Shown piece after piece: positions 40,012 through 50,981 of a DNA stretch of 64,000 bases. The stretch comes from Nematostella vectensis (taxonomy: Eukaryota > Cnidaria > Anthozoa > Actiniaria > Edwardsiidae): the NCBI RefSeq assembly GCF_932526225.1, contig NC_064041.1, positions 8,182,313 to 8,246,312 on the forward strand, given 5' to 3'. How positions within the stretch are numbered: position 1 is the first letter of the stretch; each line of letters starts with the position of its first letter. The position numbers and the translations under genes were made by a program. The notes below the pieces were generated by a model. The model made no database searches and was not told the origin of the DNA. It saw only the letters and a program-made list of their open reading frames with translations.

Positions 40012-40082
40012 GCATTGGTGGTTCAGTGGTAGAATTCTCGCCTGCCACGCGGGAGGCCCGGGTTCGATTCCCGGCCAGTGCA
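40012..40082 (+). tRNA. tRNA-Gly-GCC: tRNA-Gly (GCC), unit 50
   Basis: T4 wobble variant; copy of 16351. Confidence 0.96.
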
Positions 40083-40246
40083 ATGTTTATTTTGTTTTTG
40101 GCTGGAAAACATCAAATGCAAATGTCAGTACCTATATTTTCTATTAAACTCCTGTGTTGTGTACTTAAATCGGTAAACTGCAAATTAAAAGCATAGCTTT
40201 AACACAAGAAACAAAACCGAATTTCCTCCCCAAGGCTTCAATGGTT

Positions 40247-40318
40247 AGATGAGTGGCGCAGTGGAAGCGTGCTGGGCCCATAACCCAGAGGTCCGAGGAT
40301 CGAAACCTTGCTCTGAAA
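40247..40318 (+). tRNA. tRNA-iMet-like, unit 51, iMet-C
   Basis: Class iMet-C; copy of 16586. Confidence 0.7.
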
Positions 40319-40573
40319 AAGGTGCGTCTTTTTTTTTGTCGCTGATATCAAGAAGAGAAACAACACATTAGCAATTGTATTCGAGCCAATAAAGATTGTG
40401 TTTGTACAAAATTTCAAAACTACTCGCGCAAAATTATAGACTCTCTTGCAAGCTAAAAACTTTGTTTGATTGTTTTCAATGTGTCTTTATGATTTTGCGT
40501 TTGTATTTAAATATCCTGGAAAACAGTTCAGAATCAGCCATATGCAGCTTCATGTGGTTTAGTTCTGATTACT

Positions 40574-40646
40574 GGGGGATTAGCTCAAATGGTAGAGCGC
40601 CCGCTTAGCATGCGGGAGGTACCGGGATCGATACCCGGATTCTCCA
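40574..40646 (+). tRNA. tRNA-Ala-AGC: tRNA-Ala (AGC), unit 51
   Basis: Class Ala-A. Confidence 0.97.
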
Positions 40647-40844
40647 GCTTTTTTCGCTTGGTAAAGAGAAATCCATTTTTTAGGCAATTTCGACTAAGTT
40701 AGACTGCAAATAATGCCTATTGGAATAATAAAAAGCGTTTTAGAATTTGATTTTCAACCACCTCAGAAGACAGGTCTTATCAATCAAATCCACACGAATT
40801 TATTTTGTACTGTATCTGGAAATATTCTGCTGCTAAACAGGAAG

Positions 40845-40915
40845 GCACTGGTGGTTCAGTGGTAGAATTCTCGCCTGCCACGCGGGAGGCCCGGGTTCGA
40901 TTCCCGGCCAGTGCA
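40845..40915 (+). tRNA. tRNA-Gly-GCC: tRNA-Gly (GCC), unit 51
   Basis: Class Gly-A. Confidence 0.98.
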
Positions 40916-41079
40916 ATGTTTATTTTGTTTTTGGCTGGAAAACATCAAATGCAAATGTCAGTACCTATATTTTCTATGAAACTCCTGTGTTGTGTACTTA
41001 AATCGGTAAACTGCAAATTAAAAGCATAGCTTTAACACAAGAAATAAAACCGAATTTCCTCCCCAAGGCTTCAATCGTT

Positions 41080-41151
41080 AGCAGAGTGGCGCAGTGGAAG
41101 CGTGCTGGGCCCATAACCCAGATGTCCGAGGATCGAAACCTTGCTCTGCTA
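41080..41151 (+). tRNA. tRNA-iMet-CAT: tRNA-iMet (CAT), unit 52
   Basis: AGATGTC variable loop; copy of 17419. Confidence 0.95.
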
Positions 41152-41405
41152 GAGGTGCGTCATTTTTTTGTCGCTGATATCAAGAAGAGAAACAAAACAT
41201 TAGCAATTGTATTCGAGCCAATAAAGATTGTGTTTGTACAAAATTTCAAAACTACTCGCGCAAAATTATAGACTCTATTGCAAGCTAAAAACTTTGTTTG
41301 ATTGTTTTTAATGTGTCTTTATGATTTTGCGTTTGTATTTAAATATCCTGGAAAACAGTTCAGAATCAGCCATATGCAGCTTCATGTGGTTTAGTTCTGA
41401 TTACT

Positions 41406-41478
41406 GGGGGATTAGCTCAAATGGTAGAGCGCCCGCTTAGCATGCGGGAGGTACCGGGATCGATACCCGGATTCTCCA
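41406..41478 (+). tRNA. tRNA-Ala-AGC: tRNA-Ala (AGC), unit 52
   Basis: Class Ala-A. Confidence 0.97.
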
Positions 41479-41676
41479 GATTTTTTCGCTTGGTAAAGAG
41501 AAATCTATTTTTTAGGCAATTTCGACTAAGTTAGAGTGCAAATACTGCCTATTGGAATAATAAAAAGTGTTGTAGAATTTGATTTTCAACCACCTCAGAA
41601 GACAGGTCTTATCAATCAAATCGACACGAATTTATTTTGTACTGTATCTGTAAATATTCTTCTGCTAAACAGAAAG

Positions 41677-41725
41677 GCACTGGTGGTTCAGTGGTAGAAT
41701 TCTTGCCTGCCACGCGGGAGGCCCG
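41677..41725 (+). pseudogene. Truncated tRNA-Gly, unit 52
   Basis: 49-nt fragment; copy of 18016. Confidence 0.95.
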
Positions 41726-41752
41726 ATTTTCCTTCCAAAGGCTTCAATGGTT

Positions 41753-41824
41753 AGCAGTGTGGCGCAGTGGAAGCGTGCTGGGCCCATATCCCAGACGTCC
41801 GAGGATCGAAACCTTGCTCTGCTA
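41753..41824 (+). tRNA. tRNA-iMet-CAT: tRNA-iMet (CAT), unit 53
   Basis: T6 mismatch and CCCATAT loop; copy of 18092. Confidence 0.87.
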
Positions 41825-42076
41825 GAGGTGCGTCATTTTTTGGCGCTGAAATCAAGAAGATTTTCAAACATTAGCAATTGTATTCGAGCCAAAAAAGATT
41901 GTGTTTGTACAAAATTTCAAAACTACTCGCGCAAAATTATAGACTCTCTTGCAAGCTAAAAACTTTGTTTGATTGTTTTCAATGTGTCTTTATGATTTTG
42001 CGTTTGTATTTAAATATCCTGGAAAACAGTTCAGAATCAGCCATATGCAGCTTCATGTGGTTTAGTTCTGATTACT

Positions 42077-42149
42077 GGGGGATTAGCTCAAATGGTAGAG
42101 CGCCCGCTTAGCATGCGGGAGGTACCGGGATCGATACCCGGATTCTCCA
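42077..42149 (+). tRNA. tRNA-Ala-AGC: tRNA-Ala (AGC), unit 53
   Basis: Class Ala-A. Confidence 0.97.
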
Positions 42150-42347
42150 GATTTTTTCGCTTGGTAAAGAGAAATCCATTTTTTATGCAATTTCGACTAA
42201 ATTAGAGTGCAAATACTGCCTATTGGAATAATAAAAAGTGTTTTAGGATTTGATTTTCAACCACCTCAGAAGACAGGTCTTATCAATCAAATCGACACGA
42301 ATTTATTTTGTACTGTATCTGGAAATATTCTGCTGCTAAACAGGAAG

Positions 42348-42418
42348 GCACTGGTGGTTCAGTGGTAGAATTCTCGCCTGCTACGCGGGAAGCCCGGGTT
42401 TGATTCCCGGCCAGTGCA
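42348..42418 (+). tRNA. tRNA-Gly-like with GCT anticodon, unit 53
   Basis: Copy of 18687; GCT anticodon at 42380-42382 and T56 in the B box. Confidence 0.88.
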
Positions 42419-42584
42419 ATGTTTTTATTTTGTTTTTGGCTGGAAAACATCAAATGCAAATGTCAGTACCTATATTTTGTATGAAACTCCTGTGTTGTGT
42501 ACTTAAATCGGTAAACTGCAAATTAAAAGCATAGCTTTAACACAAGAAACAAAACCGATTTTTCTTCCAAAGGCTTCAATGGTT

Positions 42585-42656
42585 AGCAGAGTGGCGCAGT
42601 GGAAGCGTGCTGGGCCCATAACCCAGAGGTCCGAGGATCGAAACCTTGCTCTGCTA
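42585..42656 (+). tRNA. tRNA-iMet-CAT: tRNA-iMet (CAT), unit 54
   Basis: Class iMet-A; copy of 18924. Confidence 0.97.
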
Positions 42657-42909
42657 GAAGTGCGTCATTTTTTGGCGCTGATATCAAGAAGATTTACAAA
42701 CATTAGCAATTGTATTCGAGCCAAAAAAGATTGTGTTTGTACAAAATTTCAAAACTACTCGCGCAAAATTATAGAGACTCTCTTGCAAGTTAAAAACTTT
42801 GTTTGATTGTTTTCAATGTGTCTTTATGATTTTGCGTTTGTATTTAAATATCCTGGAAAACAGTTCAGAACAGCCATATGCAGCTTCATGTGGTTTAGTT
42901 CTGATTACT

Positions 42910-42982
42910 GGGGGATTAGCTCAAATGGTAGAGCGCCCGCTTAGCATGCGGGAGGTACCGGGATCGATACCCGGATTCTCCA
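42910..42982 (+). tRNA. tRNA-Ala-AGC: tRNA-Ala (AGC), unit 54
   Basis: Class Ala-A. Confidence 0.97.
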
Positions 42983-43180
42983 GATTTTTTCGCTTGCTAA
43001 AGAGAAATCCATTTTTTAGGCAATTTCGAATAAGTTAGAGTGCAAATAATGGCTATTGGAATAATAAAAAGCGTTTTAGAATTTGATTTTCAACCACCTC
43101 AGAAGACAGGTCTTATCAATCAAATCGACACGAATTTATTTTGTACTGTATCTGGAAATATTCTGCTGCTAAACAGGAAG

Positions 43181-43251
43181 GCACTGGTGGTTCAGTGGTA
43201 GAATTCTCGCCTGCCACGCGGGAGGCCCGGGTTCGATTCCCGGCCAGTGCA
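43181..43251 (+). tRNA. tRNA-Gly-GCC: tRNA-Gly (GCC), unit 54
   Basis: Class Gly-A. Confidence 0.98.
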
Positions 43252-43415
43252 ATGTTTATTTTGTTTTTGGCTGGAAAACATCAAATGCAAATGTCAGTAC
43301 CTATATTTTCTATGAAACTCCTGTGTTGTGTACTTAAATCGGTAAACTGCAAATTAAAAGCATAGCTTTAACACAAGAAACAAAACCGAATTTCCTCCCC
43401 AATGCTTCTGTGGTC

Positions 43416-43487
43416 AGCAGAGTGGCGCAGTGGAAGCGTGCTGGGCCCATAACCCAGAGGTCCGAGGATCGAAACCTTGCTCTGCTA
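43416..43487 (+). tRNA. tRNA-iMet-CAT: tRNA-iMet (CAT), unit 55
   Basis: Class iMet-A. Confidence 0.97.
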
Positions 43488-43741
43488 GAGGTGCGTCATT
43501 TTTTGGGGCTGATATCAAGAAGATAAACAAATATTAGCAATTGTATTCGAGCCAATAAAGATTGTGTTTGTACAAAATTTCAAAACTACTCGCGCAAAAT
43601 TATAGAGACTCTCTTGCAAGCTAAAAACTTTGTTTGATTGTTTTCAATGTGTCTTTATGATTTTGCGTTTGTATTTAAATATCCTGGAAAGCAGTTCAGA
43701 ATCAGCCATATGCAGCTTCATGTGGTTTAGTTCTGATTACT

Positions 43742-43814
43742 GGGGGATTAGCTCAAATGGTAGAGCGCCCGCTTAGCATGCGGGAGGTACCGGGATCGAT
43801 ACCCGGATTCTCCA
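43742..43814 (+). tRNA. tRNA-Ala-AGC: tRNA-Ala (AGC), unit 55
   Basis: Class Ala-A; interrupted T-run as after 20081. Confidence 0.97.
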
Positions 43815-44012
43815 GATTTGTTCGCTTGCTAAAGAGAAATCCATTTTTTAGGCAATTTCGACTACGTTAGAGTGCAAATAATGCCTATTGGAATAATAAA
43901 AAGTGTTTTAGAATTTGATTTTCAACCACCTCAGAAGACAGGTCTTATCAATCAAATCGACACGAATTTATTTTTTACTGTATCTGAAAATATTCTGTTG
44001 CTAAACAGGAAG

Positions 44013-44083
44013 GCACTGGTGGTTCAGTGGTAGAATTCTCGCCTGCCACGCGGGAGGCCCGGGTTCGATTCCCGGCCAGTGCA
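44013..44083 (+). tRNA. tRNA-Gly-GCC: tRNA-Gly (GCC), unit 55
   Basis: Class Gly-A. Confidence 0.98.
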
Positions 44084-44247
44084 ATGTTTATTTTGTTTTT
44101 GGCTGGAAAACATCAAATGCAAATGTCAGTACCTATATTTTCTATGAAACTCCTGTGTTGTGTACTTAAATCGGTAAACTGCAAATTAAAAGCATAGCTT
44201 TAACACAAGAAACAAAACCGAATTTCTTCCCCAATGCTTCTGTGGTC

Positions 44248-44319
44248 AGCAGAGTGGCGCAGTGGAAGCGTGCTGGGCCCATAACCCAGAGGTCCGAGGA
44301 TCGAAACCTTGCTCTGCTA
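44248..44319 (+). tRNA. tRNA-iMet-CAT: tRNA-iMet (CAT), unit 56
   Basis: Class iMet-A. Confidence 0.97.
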
Positions 44320-44574
44320 GAGGTGCGTCATTTTTTTGGCGCTGATATCAAGAAGATAAACAAACATTAGCAATTGTATTCGAGCCAATAAAGATTGTGT
44401 TTGTACAAAATTTCAAAACTACTCGCGCAAAATTATAGAGACTCTCTTGCAAGCTAAAAACTTTGTTTGATTGTTTTCAATGTGTCTTTATGATTTTGCG
44501 TTTGTATTTAAATATCCTGGAAAGCAGTTCAGAATCAGCCATATGCAGCTTCATGTGGTTTAGTTCTGATTACT

Positions 44575-44647
44575 GGGGGATTAGCTCAAATGGTAGAGCG
44601 CCCGCTTAGCATGCTGGAGGTACCGGGATCGATACCCGGATTCTCCA
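44575..44647 (+). tRNA. tRNA-Ala-AGC: tRNA-Ala (AGC), unit 56
   Basis: T41 mismatch; copy of 20914. Confidence 0.92.
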
Positions 44648-44845
44648 GATTTTTTCGCTTGCTAAAGAGAAATCCATTTTTTAGGCAATTTCGACTACGT
44701 TAGAGTGCAAATAATGCCTATTGGAATAATAAAAAGCGTTTTAGAATTTGATTTTCAACCACCTCAGAAGACAGGTCTTATCAATCAAATCGACGCGAAT
44801 TCATTTTGTACTGTATCTGGAAATATTCTGCTGCTAAACAGGAAG

Positions 44846-44916
44846 GCACTGGTGGTTCAGTGGTAGAATTCTCGCCTGCCACGCGGGAGGCCCTGGTTCG
44901 ATTCCCGGCCAGTGCA
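44846..44916 (+). tRNA. tRNA-Gly-GCC: tRNA-Gly (GCC), unit 56, Gly-C
   Basis: Class Gly-C. Confidence 0.93.
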
Positions 44917-45080
44917 ATGTTTATTTTGTTTTTGGCTGGAAAACATCAAATGCAAATGTCAGTACCTATATTTTCTATGAAACTCCTGTGTTGTGTACTT
45001 AAATCGGTAAACTGCAAATTAAAAGCATAGCTTTAACACAAGAAACAAAACCGAATTTCCTCCCCAAGGCTTCAATGGTT

Positions 45081-45151
45081 AGATGAGTGGCGCAGTGGAA
45101 GCGTGTGGGCCCATAACCCAGAGGGCCGAGGATCGAAACCTTGCTCTGCTA
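45081..45151 (+). tRNA. tRNA-iMet-like, unit 57, one base short
   Basis: Same missing C and iMet-B acceptor as 21420. Confidence 0.72.
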
Positions 45152-45407
45152 GAGGTGCGTTATTTTTTTGTCGCTGATATCAAGAAGAGAAACAAAACAT
45201 TAGCAATTGTATTCGAGCCAATAAAGATTGTGTTTGTACAAAATTTCAAAAATACTCGCGCAAAATTATAGAGACTCTCTTGCAAGCTAAAAACTTTGTT
45301 TGATTGTTTTCAATGTGTCTTTATGATTTTGCGTTTGTATTTAAATATCCTGGAAAGCAGTTCAGAATCAGCCATATGCAGCTTCATGTGGTTTAGTTCT
45401 GATTACT

Positions 45408-45480
45408 GGGGGATTAGCTCAAATGGTAGAGCGCCCGCTTAGCATGCCGGAGGTACCGGGATCGATACCAGGATTCTCCA
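45408..45480 (+). tRNA. tRNA-Ala-AGC: tRNA-Ala (AGC), unit 57, Ala-B
   Basis: Class Ala-B. Confidence 0.87.
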
Positions 45481-45678
45481 GATTTTTTCGCTTGGTGAAG
45501 AGAAATCCATTTTTTAGGCAATTTCGACTAAGTTAGAGTGCAAATAATGCCTATTGGAATAATAAAAAGCGTTTTAGAATTTGATTTTCAACCACCTCAG
45601 AAGACAGGTCTTATCAATCAAATCGACACGAATTTATTTTGTACTGTATCTGGAAATATTCTGCTGCTAAACAGGAAG

Positions 45679-45749
45679 GCACTGGTGGTTCAGTGGTAGA
45701 ATTCTGGCCTGCCACGCGGGAGGCCCGGTTTCGATTCCCGGCCAGTGCA
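45679..45749 (+). tRNA. tRNA-Gly-GCC: tRNA-Gly (GCC), unit 57, Gly-B
   Basis: Class Gly-B. Confidence 0.87.
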
Positions 45750-45913
45750 ATGTTTATTTTGTTTTTGGCTGGAAAACATCAAATGCAAATGTCAGTACCT
45801 ACATTTTCTATGAAACTCCTGTGTTGTGTACTTAAATCGGTAAACTGCATATTAAAAGCATAGCTTTAACACAAGAAACAAAACCGAATTTCCTCCCCAA
45901 TGCTTCTGTGGTC

Positions 45914-45985
45914 AGCAGAGTGGCGCAGTGGAAGCGTGCTGGGCCCATAACCCAGAGGTCCGAGGATCGAAACCTTGCTCTGCTA
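45914..45985 (+). tRNA. tRNA-iMet-CAT: tRNA-iMet (CAT), unit 58
   Basis: Class iMet-A. Confidence 0.97.
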
Positions 45986-46239
45986 GAGGTGCGTCATTTT
46001 TTGGCGCTGATATCAAGAAGATAAACAAACATTAGCAATTGTATTCGAGCCAATAAAGATTGTGTTTGTACAAAATTTCAAAACTACTCGCGCAAAATTA
46101 TAGAGACTCTCTTGCAAGCTAAAAACTTTGTTTGATTGTTTTCAATGTGTCTTTATGATTTTGCGTTTGTATTTAAATATCCTGGAAAGCAGTTCAGAAT
46201 CAGCCATATGCAGCTTCATGTGGTTTAGTTCTGATTACT

Positions 46240-46312
46240 GGGGGATTAGCTCAAATGGTAGAGCGCCCGCTTAGCATGCGGGAGGTACCGGGATCGATAC
46301 CCGGATTCTCCA
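46240..46312 (+). tRNA. tRNA-Ala-AGC: tRNA-Ala (AGC), unit 58
   Basis: Class Ala-A. Confidence 0.97.
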
Positions 46313-46510
46313 GATTTTTTCGCTTGCTAAAGAGAAATCCATTTTTTAGGCAATTTCGACTACGTTAGAGTGCAAATAATGCCTATTGGAATAATAAAAA
46401 GCGTTTTAGAATTTGATTTTCAACCACCTCAGAAGACAGGTCTTATCAATCAAATCGACGCGAATTCATTTTGTACTGTATCTGGAAATATTCTGCTGCT
46501 AAACAGGAAG

Positions 46511-46581
46511 GCACTGGTGGTTCAGTGGTAGAATTCTCGCCTGCCACGCGGGAGGCCCTGGTTCGATTCCCGGCCAGTGCA
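46511..46581 (+). tRNA. tRNA-Gly-GCC: tRNA-Gly (GCC), unit 58, Gly-C
   Basis: Class Gly-C. Confidence 0.93.
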
Positions 46582-46745
46582 ATGTTTATTTTGTTTTTGG
46601 CTGGAAAACATCAAATGCAAATGTCAGTACCTATATTTTCTATGAAACTCCTGTGTTGTGTACTTAAATCGGTAAACTGCAAATTAAAAGCATAGCTTTA
46701 ACACAAGAAACAAAACCGAATTTCCTCCCCAAGGCTTCAATGGTT

Positions 46746-46817
46746 AGATGAGTGGCGCAGTGGAAGCGTGCTGGGCCCATAACCCAGAGGTCCGAGGATC
46801 GAAACCTTGCTCTGCTA
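46746..46817 (+). tRNA. tRNA-iMet-CAT: tRNA-iMet (CAT), unit 59, iMet-B
   Basis: Class iMet-B. Confidence 0.84.
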
Positions 46818-47073
46818 GAGGTGCGTTATTTTTTTGTCGCTGATATCAAGAAGAGAAACAAAACATTAGCAATTGTATTCGAGCCAATAAAGATTGTGTT
46901 TGTACAAAATTTCAAAAATACTCGCGCAAAATTATAGAGACTCTCTTGCAAGCTAAAAACTTTGTTTGATTGTTTTCAATGTGTCTTTATGATTTTGCGT
47001 TTGTATTTAAATATCCTGGAAAGCAGTTCAGAATCAGCCATATGCAGCTTCATGTGGTTTAGTTCTGATTACT

Positions 47074-47146
47074 GGGGGATTAGCTCAAATGGTAGAGCGC
47101 CCGCTTAGCATGCCGGAGGTACCGGGATCGATACCAGGATTCTCCA
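47074..47146 (+). tRNA. tRNA-Ala-AGC: tRNA-Ala (AGC), unit 59, Ala-B
   Basis: Class Ala-B. Confidence 0.87.
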
Positions 47147-47344
47147 GATTTTTTCGCTTGGTGAAGAGAAATCCATTTTTTAGGCAATTTCGACTAAGTT
47201 AGAGTGCAAATAATGCCTATTGGAATAATAAAAAGCGTTTTAGAATTTGATTTTCAACCACCTCAGAAGACAGGTCTTATCAATCAAATCGACACGAATT
47301 TATTTTGTACTGTATCTGGAAATATTCTGCTGCTAAACAGGAAG

Positions 47345-47415
47345 GCACTGGTGGTTCAGTGGTAGAATTCTGGCCTGCCACGCGGGAGGCCCGGTTTCGA
47401 TTCCCGGCCAGTGCA
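47345..47415 (+). tRNA. tRNA-Gly-GCC: tRNA-Gly (GCC), unit 59, Gly-B
   Basis: Class Gly-B. Confidence 0.87.
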
Positions 47416-47579
47416 ATGTTTATTTTGTTTTTGGCTGGAAAACATCAAATGCAAATGTCAGTACCTATATTTTCTATGAAACTCCTGTGTTGTGTACTTA
47501 AATCGGTAAACTGCATATTAAAAGCATAGCTTTAACACAAGAAACAAAACCGAATTTCCTCCCCAATGCTTCTGTGGTC

Positions 47580-47651
47580 AGCAGAGTGGCGCAGTGGAAG
47601 CGTGCTGGGCCCATAACCCAGAGGTCCGAGGATCGAAACCTTGCTCTGCTA
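47580..47651 (+). tRNA. tRNA-iMet-CAT: tRNA-iMet (CAT), unit 60
   Basis: Class iMet-A. Confidence 0.97.
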
Positions 47652-47905
47652 GAGGTGCGTCATTTTTTGGCGCTGATATCAAGAAGATAAACAAACATTA
47701 GCAATTGTATTCGAGCCAATAAAGATTGTGTTTGTACAAAATTTCAAAACTACTCGCGCAAAATTATAGAGACTCTCTTGCAAGCTAAAAACTTTGTTTG
47801 ATTGTTTTCAATGTGTCTTTATGATTTTGCGTTTGTATTTAAATATCCTGGAAAGCAGTTCAGAATCAGCCATATGCAGCTTCATGTGGTTTAGTTCTGA
47901 TTACT

Positions 47906-47978
47906 GGGGGATTAGCTCAAATGGTAGAGCGCCCGCTTAGCATGCGGGAGGTACCGGGATCGATACCCGGATTCTCCA
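47906..47978 (+). tRNA. tRNA-Ala-AGC: tRNA-Ala (AGC), unit 60
   Basis: Class Ala-A. Confidence 0.97.
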
Positions 47979-48176
47979 GATTTTTTCGCTTGCTAAAGAG
48001 AAATCCATTTTTTAGGCAATTTCGACTACGTTAGAGTGCAAATAATGCCTATTGGAATAATAAAAAGCGTTTTAGAATTTGATTTTCAACCACCTCAGAA
48101 GACAGGTCTTATCAATCAAATCGACGCGAATTCATTTTGTACTGTATCTGGAAATATTCTGCTGCTAAACAGGAAG

Positions 48177-48247
48177 GCACTGGTGGTTCAGTGGTAGAAT
48201 TCTCGCCTGCCACGCGGGAGGCCCTGGTTCGATTCCCGGCCAGTGCA
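48177..48247 (+). tRNA. tRNA-Gly-GCC: tRNA-Gly (GCC), unit 60, Gly-C
   Basis: Class Gly-C. Confidence 0.93.
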
Positions 48248-48411
48248 ATGTTTATTTTGTTTTTGGCTGGAAAACATCAAATGCAAATGTCAGTACCTAT
48301 ATTTTCTATGAAACTCCTGTGTTGTGTACTTAAATCGGTAAACTGCAAATTAAAAGCATAGCTTTAACACAAGAAACAAAACCGAATTTCCTCCCCAAGG
48401 CTTCAATGGTT

Positions 48412-48483
48412 AGATGAGTGGCGCAGTGGAAGCGTGCTGGGCCCATAACCCAGAGGTCCGAGGATCGAAACCTTGCTCTGCTA
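48412..48483 (+). tRNA. tRNA-iMet-CAT: tRNA-iMet (CAT), unit 61, iMet-B
   Basis: Class iMet-B. Confidence 0.84.
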
Positions 48484-48737
48484 GAGGTGCGTTATTTTTT
48501 TGTCGCTGATATCAAGAAGAGAAACAAAACATTAGCAATTGTATTCAAGCCAATAAAGATTGTGTTTGTACAAAATTTCAAAACTACTCGCGCAAAATTA
48601 TAGACTCTCTTGCAAGCTAAAAACTTTGTTTGATTGTTTTCAATGTGTCTTTATGATTTTGCGTTTGTATTTAAATATCCTGGAAAGCAGTTCAGAATCA
48701 GCCATATGCAGCTTCATGTGGTTTAGTTCCGATTACT

Positions 48738-48810
48738 GGGGGATTAGCTCAAATGGTAGAGCGCCCGCTTAGCATGCCGGAGGTACCGGGATCGATACCA
48801 GGATTCTCCA
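48738..48810 (+). tRNA. tRNA-Ala-AGC: tRNA-Ala (AGC), unit 61, Ala-B
   Basis: Class Ala-B, GTTCCGATT leader marker. Confidence 0.87.
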
Positions 48811-49008
48811 GATTTTTTCGCTTGGTGAAGAGAAATCCATTTTTTAGGCAATTTCGACTAAGTTAGAGTGCAAATAATGCCTATTGGAATAATAAAAAGC
48901 GTTTTAGAATTTGATTTTCAACCACCTCAGAAGACAGGTCTTATCAATCAAATCGACACGAATTTATTTTGTACTGTATCTGGAAATATTCTGCTGCTAA
49001 ACAGGAAG

Positions 49009-49079
49009 GCACTGGTGGTTCAGTGGTAGAATTCTGGCCTGCCACGAGGGAGGCCCGGTTTCGATTCCCGGCCAGTGCA
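49009..49079 (+). tRNA. tRNA-Gly-GCC: tRNA-Gly (GCC), unit 61, Gly-B
   Basis: Class Gly-B with A40. Confidence 0.82.
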
Positions 49080-49243
49080 ATGTTTATTTTGTTTTTGGCT
49101 GGAAAACATCAAATGCAAATGTCAGTACCTATATTTTCTATGAAACTCCTGTGTTGTGTACTTAAATCGGTAAACTGCAAATTAAAAGCATAGCTTTAAC
49201 ACAAGAAACAAAACCGAATTTCCTCCCCAAGGCTTCAATGGTT

Positions 49244-49315
49244 AGATGAGTGGCGCAGTGGAAGCGTGCTGGGCCCATAACCCAGAGGTCCGAGGATCGA
49301 AACCTTGCTCTGCTA
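49244..49315 (+). tRNA. tRNA-iMet-CAT: tRNA-iMet (CAT), unit 62, iMet-B
   Basis: Class iMet-B. Confidence 0.84.
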
Positions 49316-49571
49316 GAGGTGCGTTATTTTTTTGTCGCTGATATCAAGAAGAGAAACAAAACATTAGCAATTGTATTCGAGCCAATAAAGATTGTGTTTG
49401 TACAAAATTTCAAAAATACTCGCGCAAAATTATAGAGACTCTCTTGCAAGCTAAAAACTTTGTTTGATTGTTTTCAATGTGTCTTTATGATTTTGCGTTT
49501 GTATTTAAATATCCTGGAAAGCAGTTCAGAATCAGCCATATGCAGCTTCATGTGGTTTAGTTCTGATTACT

Positions 49572-49644
49572 GGGGGATTAGCTCAAATGGTAGAGCGCCC
49601 GCTTAGCATGCCGGAGGTACCGGGATCGATACCAGGATTCTCCA
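49572..49644 (+). tRNA. tRNA-Ala-AGC: tRNA-Ala (AGC), unit 62, Ala-B
   Basis: Class Ala-B. Confidence 0.87.
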
Positions 49645-49842
49645 GATTTTTTCGCTTGGTGAAGAGAAATCCATTTTTTAGGCAATTTCGACTAAGTTAG
49701 AGTGCAAATAATGCCTATTGGAATAATAAAAAGCGTTTTAGAATTTGATTTTCAACCACCTCAGAAGACAGGTCTTATCAATCAAATCGACACGAATTTA
49801 TTTTGTACTGTATCTGGAAATATTCTGCTGCTAAACAGGAAG

Positions 49843-49913
49843 GCACTGGTGGTTCAGTGGTAGAATTCTGGCCTGCCACGCGGGAGGCCCGGTTTCGATT
49901 CCCGGCCAGTGCA
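49843..49913 (+). tRNA. tRNA-Gly-GCC: tRNA-Gly (GCC), unit 62, Gly-B
   Basis: Class Gly-B; GGCTGTAAAAC spacer as after 26182. Confidence 0.87.
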
Positions 49914-50077
49914 ATGTTTATTTTGTTTTTGGCTGTAAAACATCAAATGCAAATGTCAGTACCTACATTTTCTATGAAACTCCTGTGTTGTGTACTTAAA
50001 TCGGTAAACTGCATATTAAAAGCATAGCTTTAACACAAGAAACAAAACCGAATTTCCTCCCCAATGCTTCTGTGGTC

Positions 50078-50149
50078 AGCAGAGTGGCGCAGTGGAAGCG
50101 TGCTGGGCCCATAACCCAGAGGTCCGAGGATCGAAACCTTGCTCTGCTA
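50078..50149 (+). tRNA. tRNA-iMet-CAT: tRNA-iMet (CAT), unit 63
   Basis: Class iMet-A; fits both 26417 (+23,661) and 45914 (+4,164). Confidence 0.97.
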
Positions 50150-50403
50150 GAGGTGCGTCATTTTTTGGCGCTGATATCAAGAAGATAAACAAACATTAGC
50201 AATTGTATTCGAGCCAATAAAGATTGTGTTTGTACAAAATTTCAAAACTACTCGCGCAAAATTATAGAGACTCTCTTGCAAGCTAAAAACTTTGTTTGAT
50301 TGTTTTCAATGTGTCTTTATGATTTTGCGTTTGTATTTAAATATCCTGGAAAGCAGTTCAGAATCAGCCATATGCAGCTTCATGTGGTTTAGTTCTGATT
50401 ACT

Positions 50404-50476
50404 GGGGGATTAGCTCAAATGGTAGAGCGCCCGCTTAGCATGCGGGAGGTACCGGGATCGATACCCGGATTCTCCA
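50404..50476 (+). tRNA. tRNA-Ala-AGC: tRNA-Ala (AGC), unit 63
   Basis: Class Ala-A, unlike the A5 form at the place expected from the large duplication (26743). Confidence 0.97.
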
Positions 50477-50674
50477 GATTTTTTCGCTTGCTAAAGAGAA
50501 ATCCATTTTTTAGGCAATTTCGACTACGTTAGAGTGCAAATAATGCCTATTGGAATAATAAAAAGCGTTTTAGAATTTGATTTTCAACCACCTCAGAAGA
50601 CAGGTCTTATCAATCAAATCGACGCGAATTCATTTTGTACTGTATCTGGAAATATTCTGCTGCTAAACAGGAAG

Positions 50675-50745
50675 GCACTGGTGGTTCAGTGGTAGAATTC
50701 TCGCCTGCCACGCGGGAGGCCCTGGTTCGATTCCCGGCCAGTGCA
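50675..50745 (+). tRNA. tRNA-Gly-GCC: tRNA-Gly (GCC), unit 63, Gly-C
   Basis: Class Gly-C. Confidence 0.93.
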
Positions 50746-50909
50746 ATGTTTATTTTGTTTTTGGCTGGAAAACATCAAATGCAAATGTCAGTACCTATAT
50801 TTTCTATGAAACTCCTGTGTTGTGTACTTAAATCGGTAAACTGCAAATTAAAAGCATAGCTTTAACACAAGAAACAAAACCGAATTTCCTCCCCAAGGCT
50901 TCAATGGTT

Positions 50910-50981
50910 AGATGAGTGGCGCAGTGGAAGCGTGCTGGGCCCATAACCCAGAGGTCCGAGGATCGAAACCTTGCTCTGCTA
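50910..50981 (+). tRNA. tRNA-iMet-CAT: tRNA-iMet (CAT), unit 64, iMet-B
   Basis: Class iMet-B. Confidence 0.84.

Larger units (their letters stand above)
45773..49756 (+). repeat. Five-unit block, first copy (about 4.0 kb)
   Basis: Matches 49937-53920 at a shift of 4,164 bp, five units. The edges are set by G/T at 45772/49936 and C/T at 49757/53921. Confidence 0.88.
28913..50213 (+). repeat. Large segmental duplication, copy 2 (about 21.3 kb, units 37-63)
   Basis: Counterpart of 5251-26552 at a distance of 29 units. Between the two copies lie about 2.4 kb (26,553-28,912) of other unit variants. It differs from copy 1 in a cluster around 31.1-31.4 kb, at 11.1-11.4 kb versus 34.8-35.1 kb, and in one 1-bp indel. 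Confidence 0.93.
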
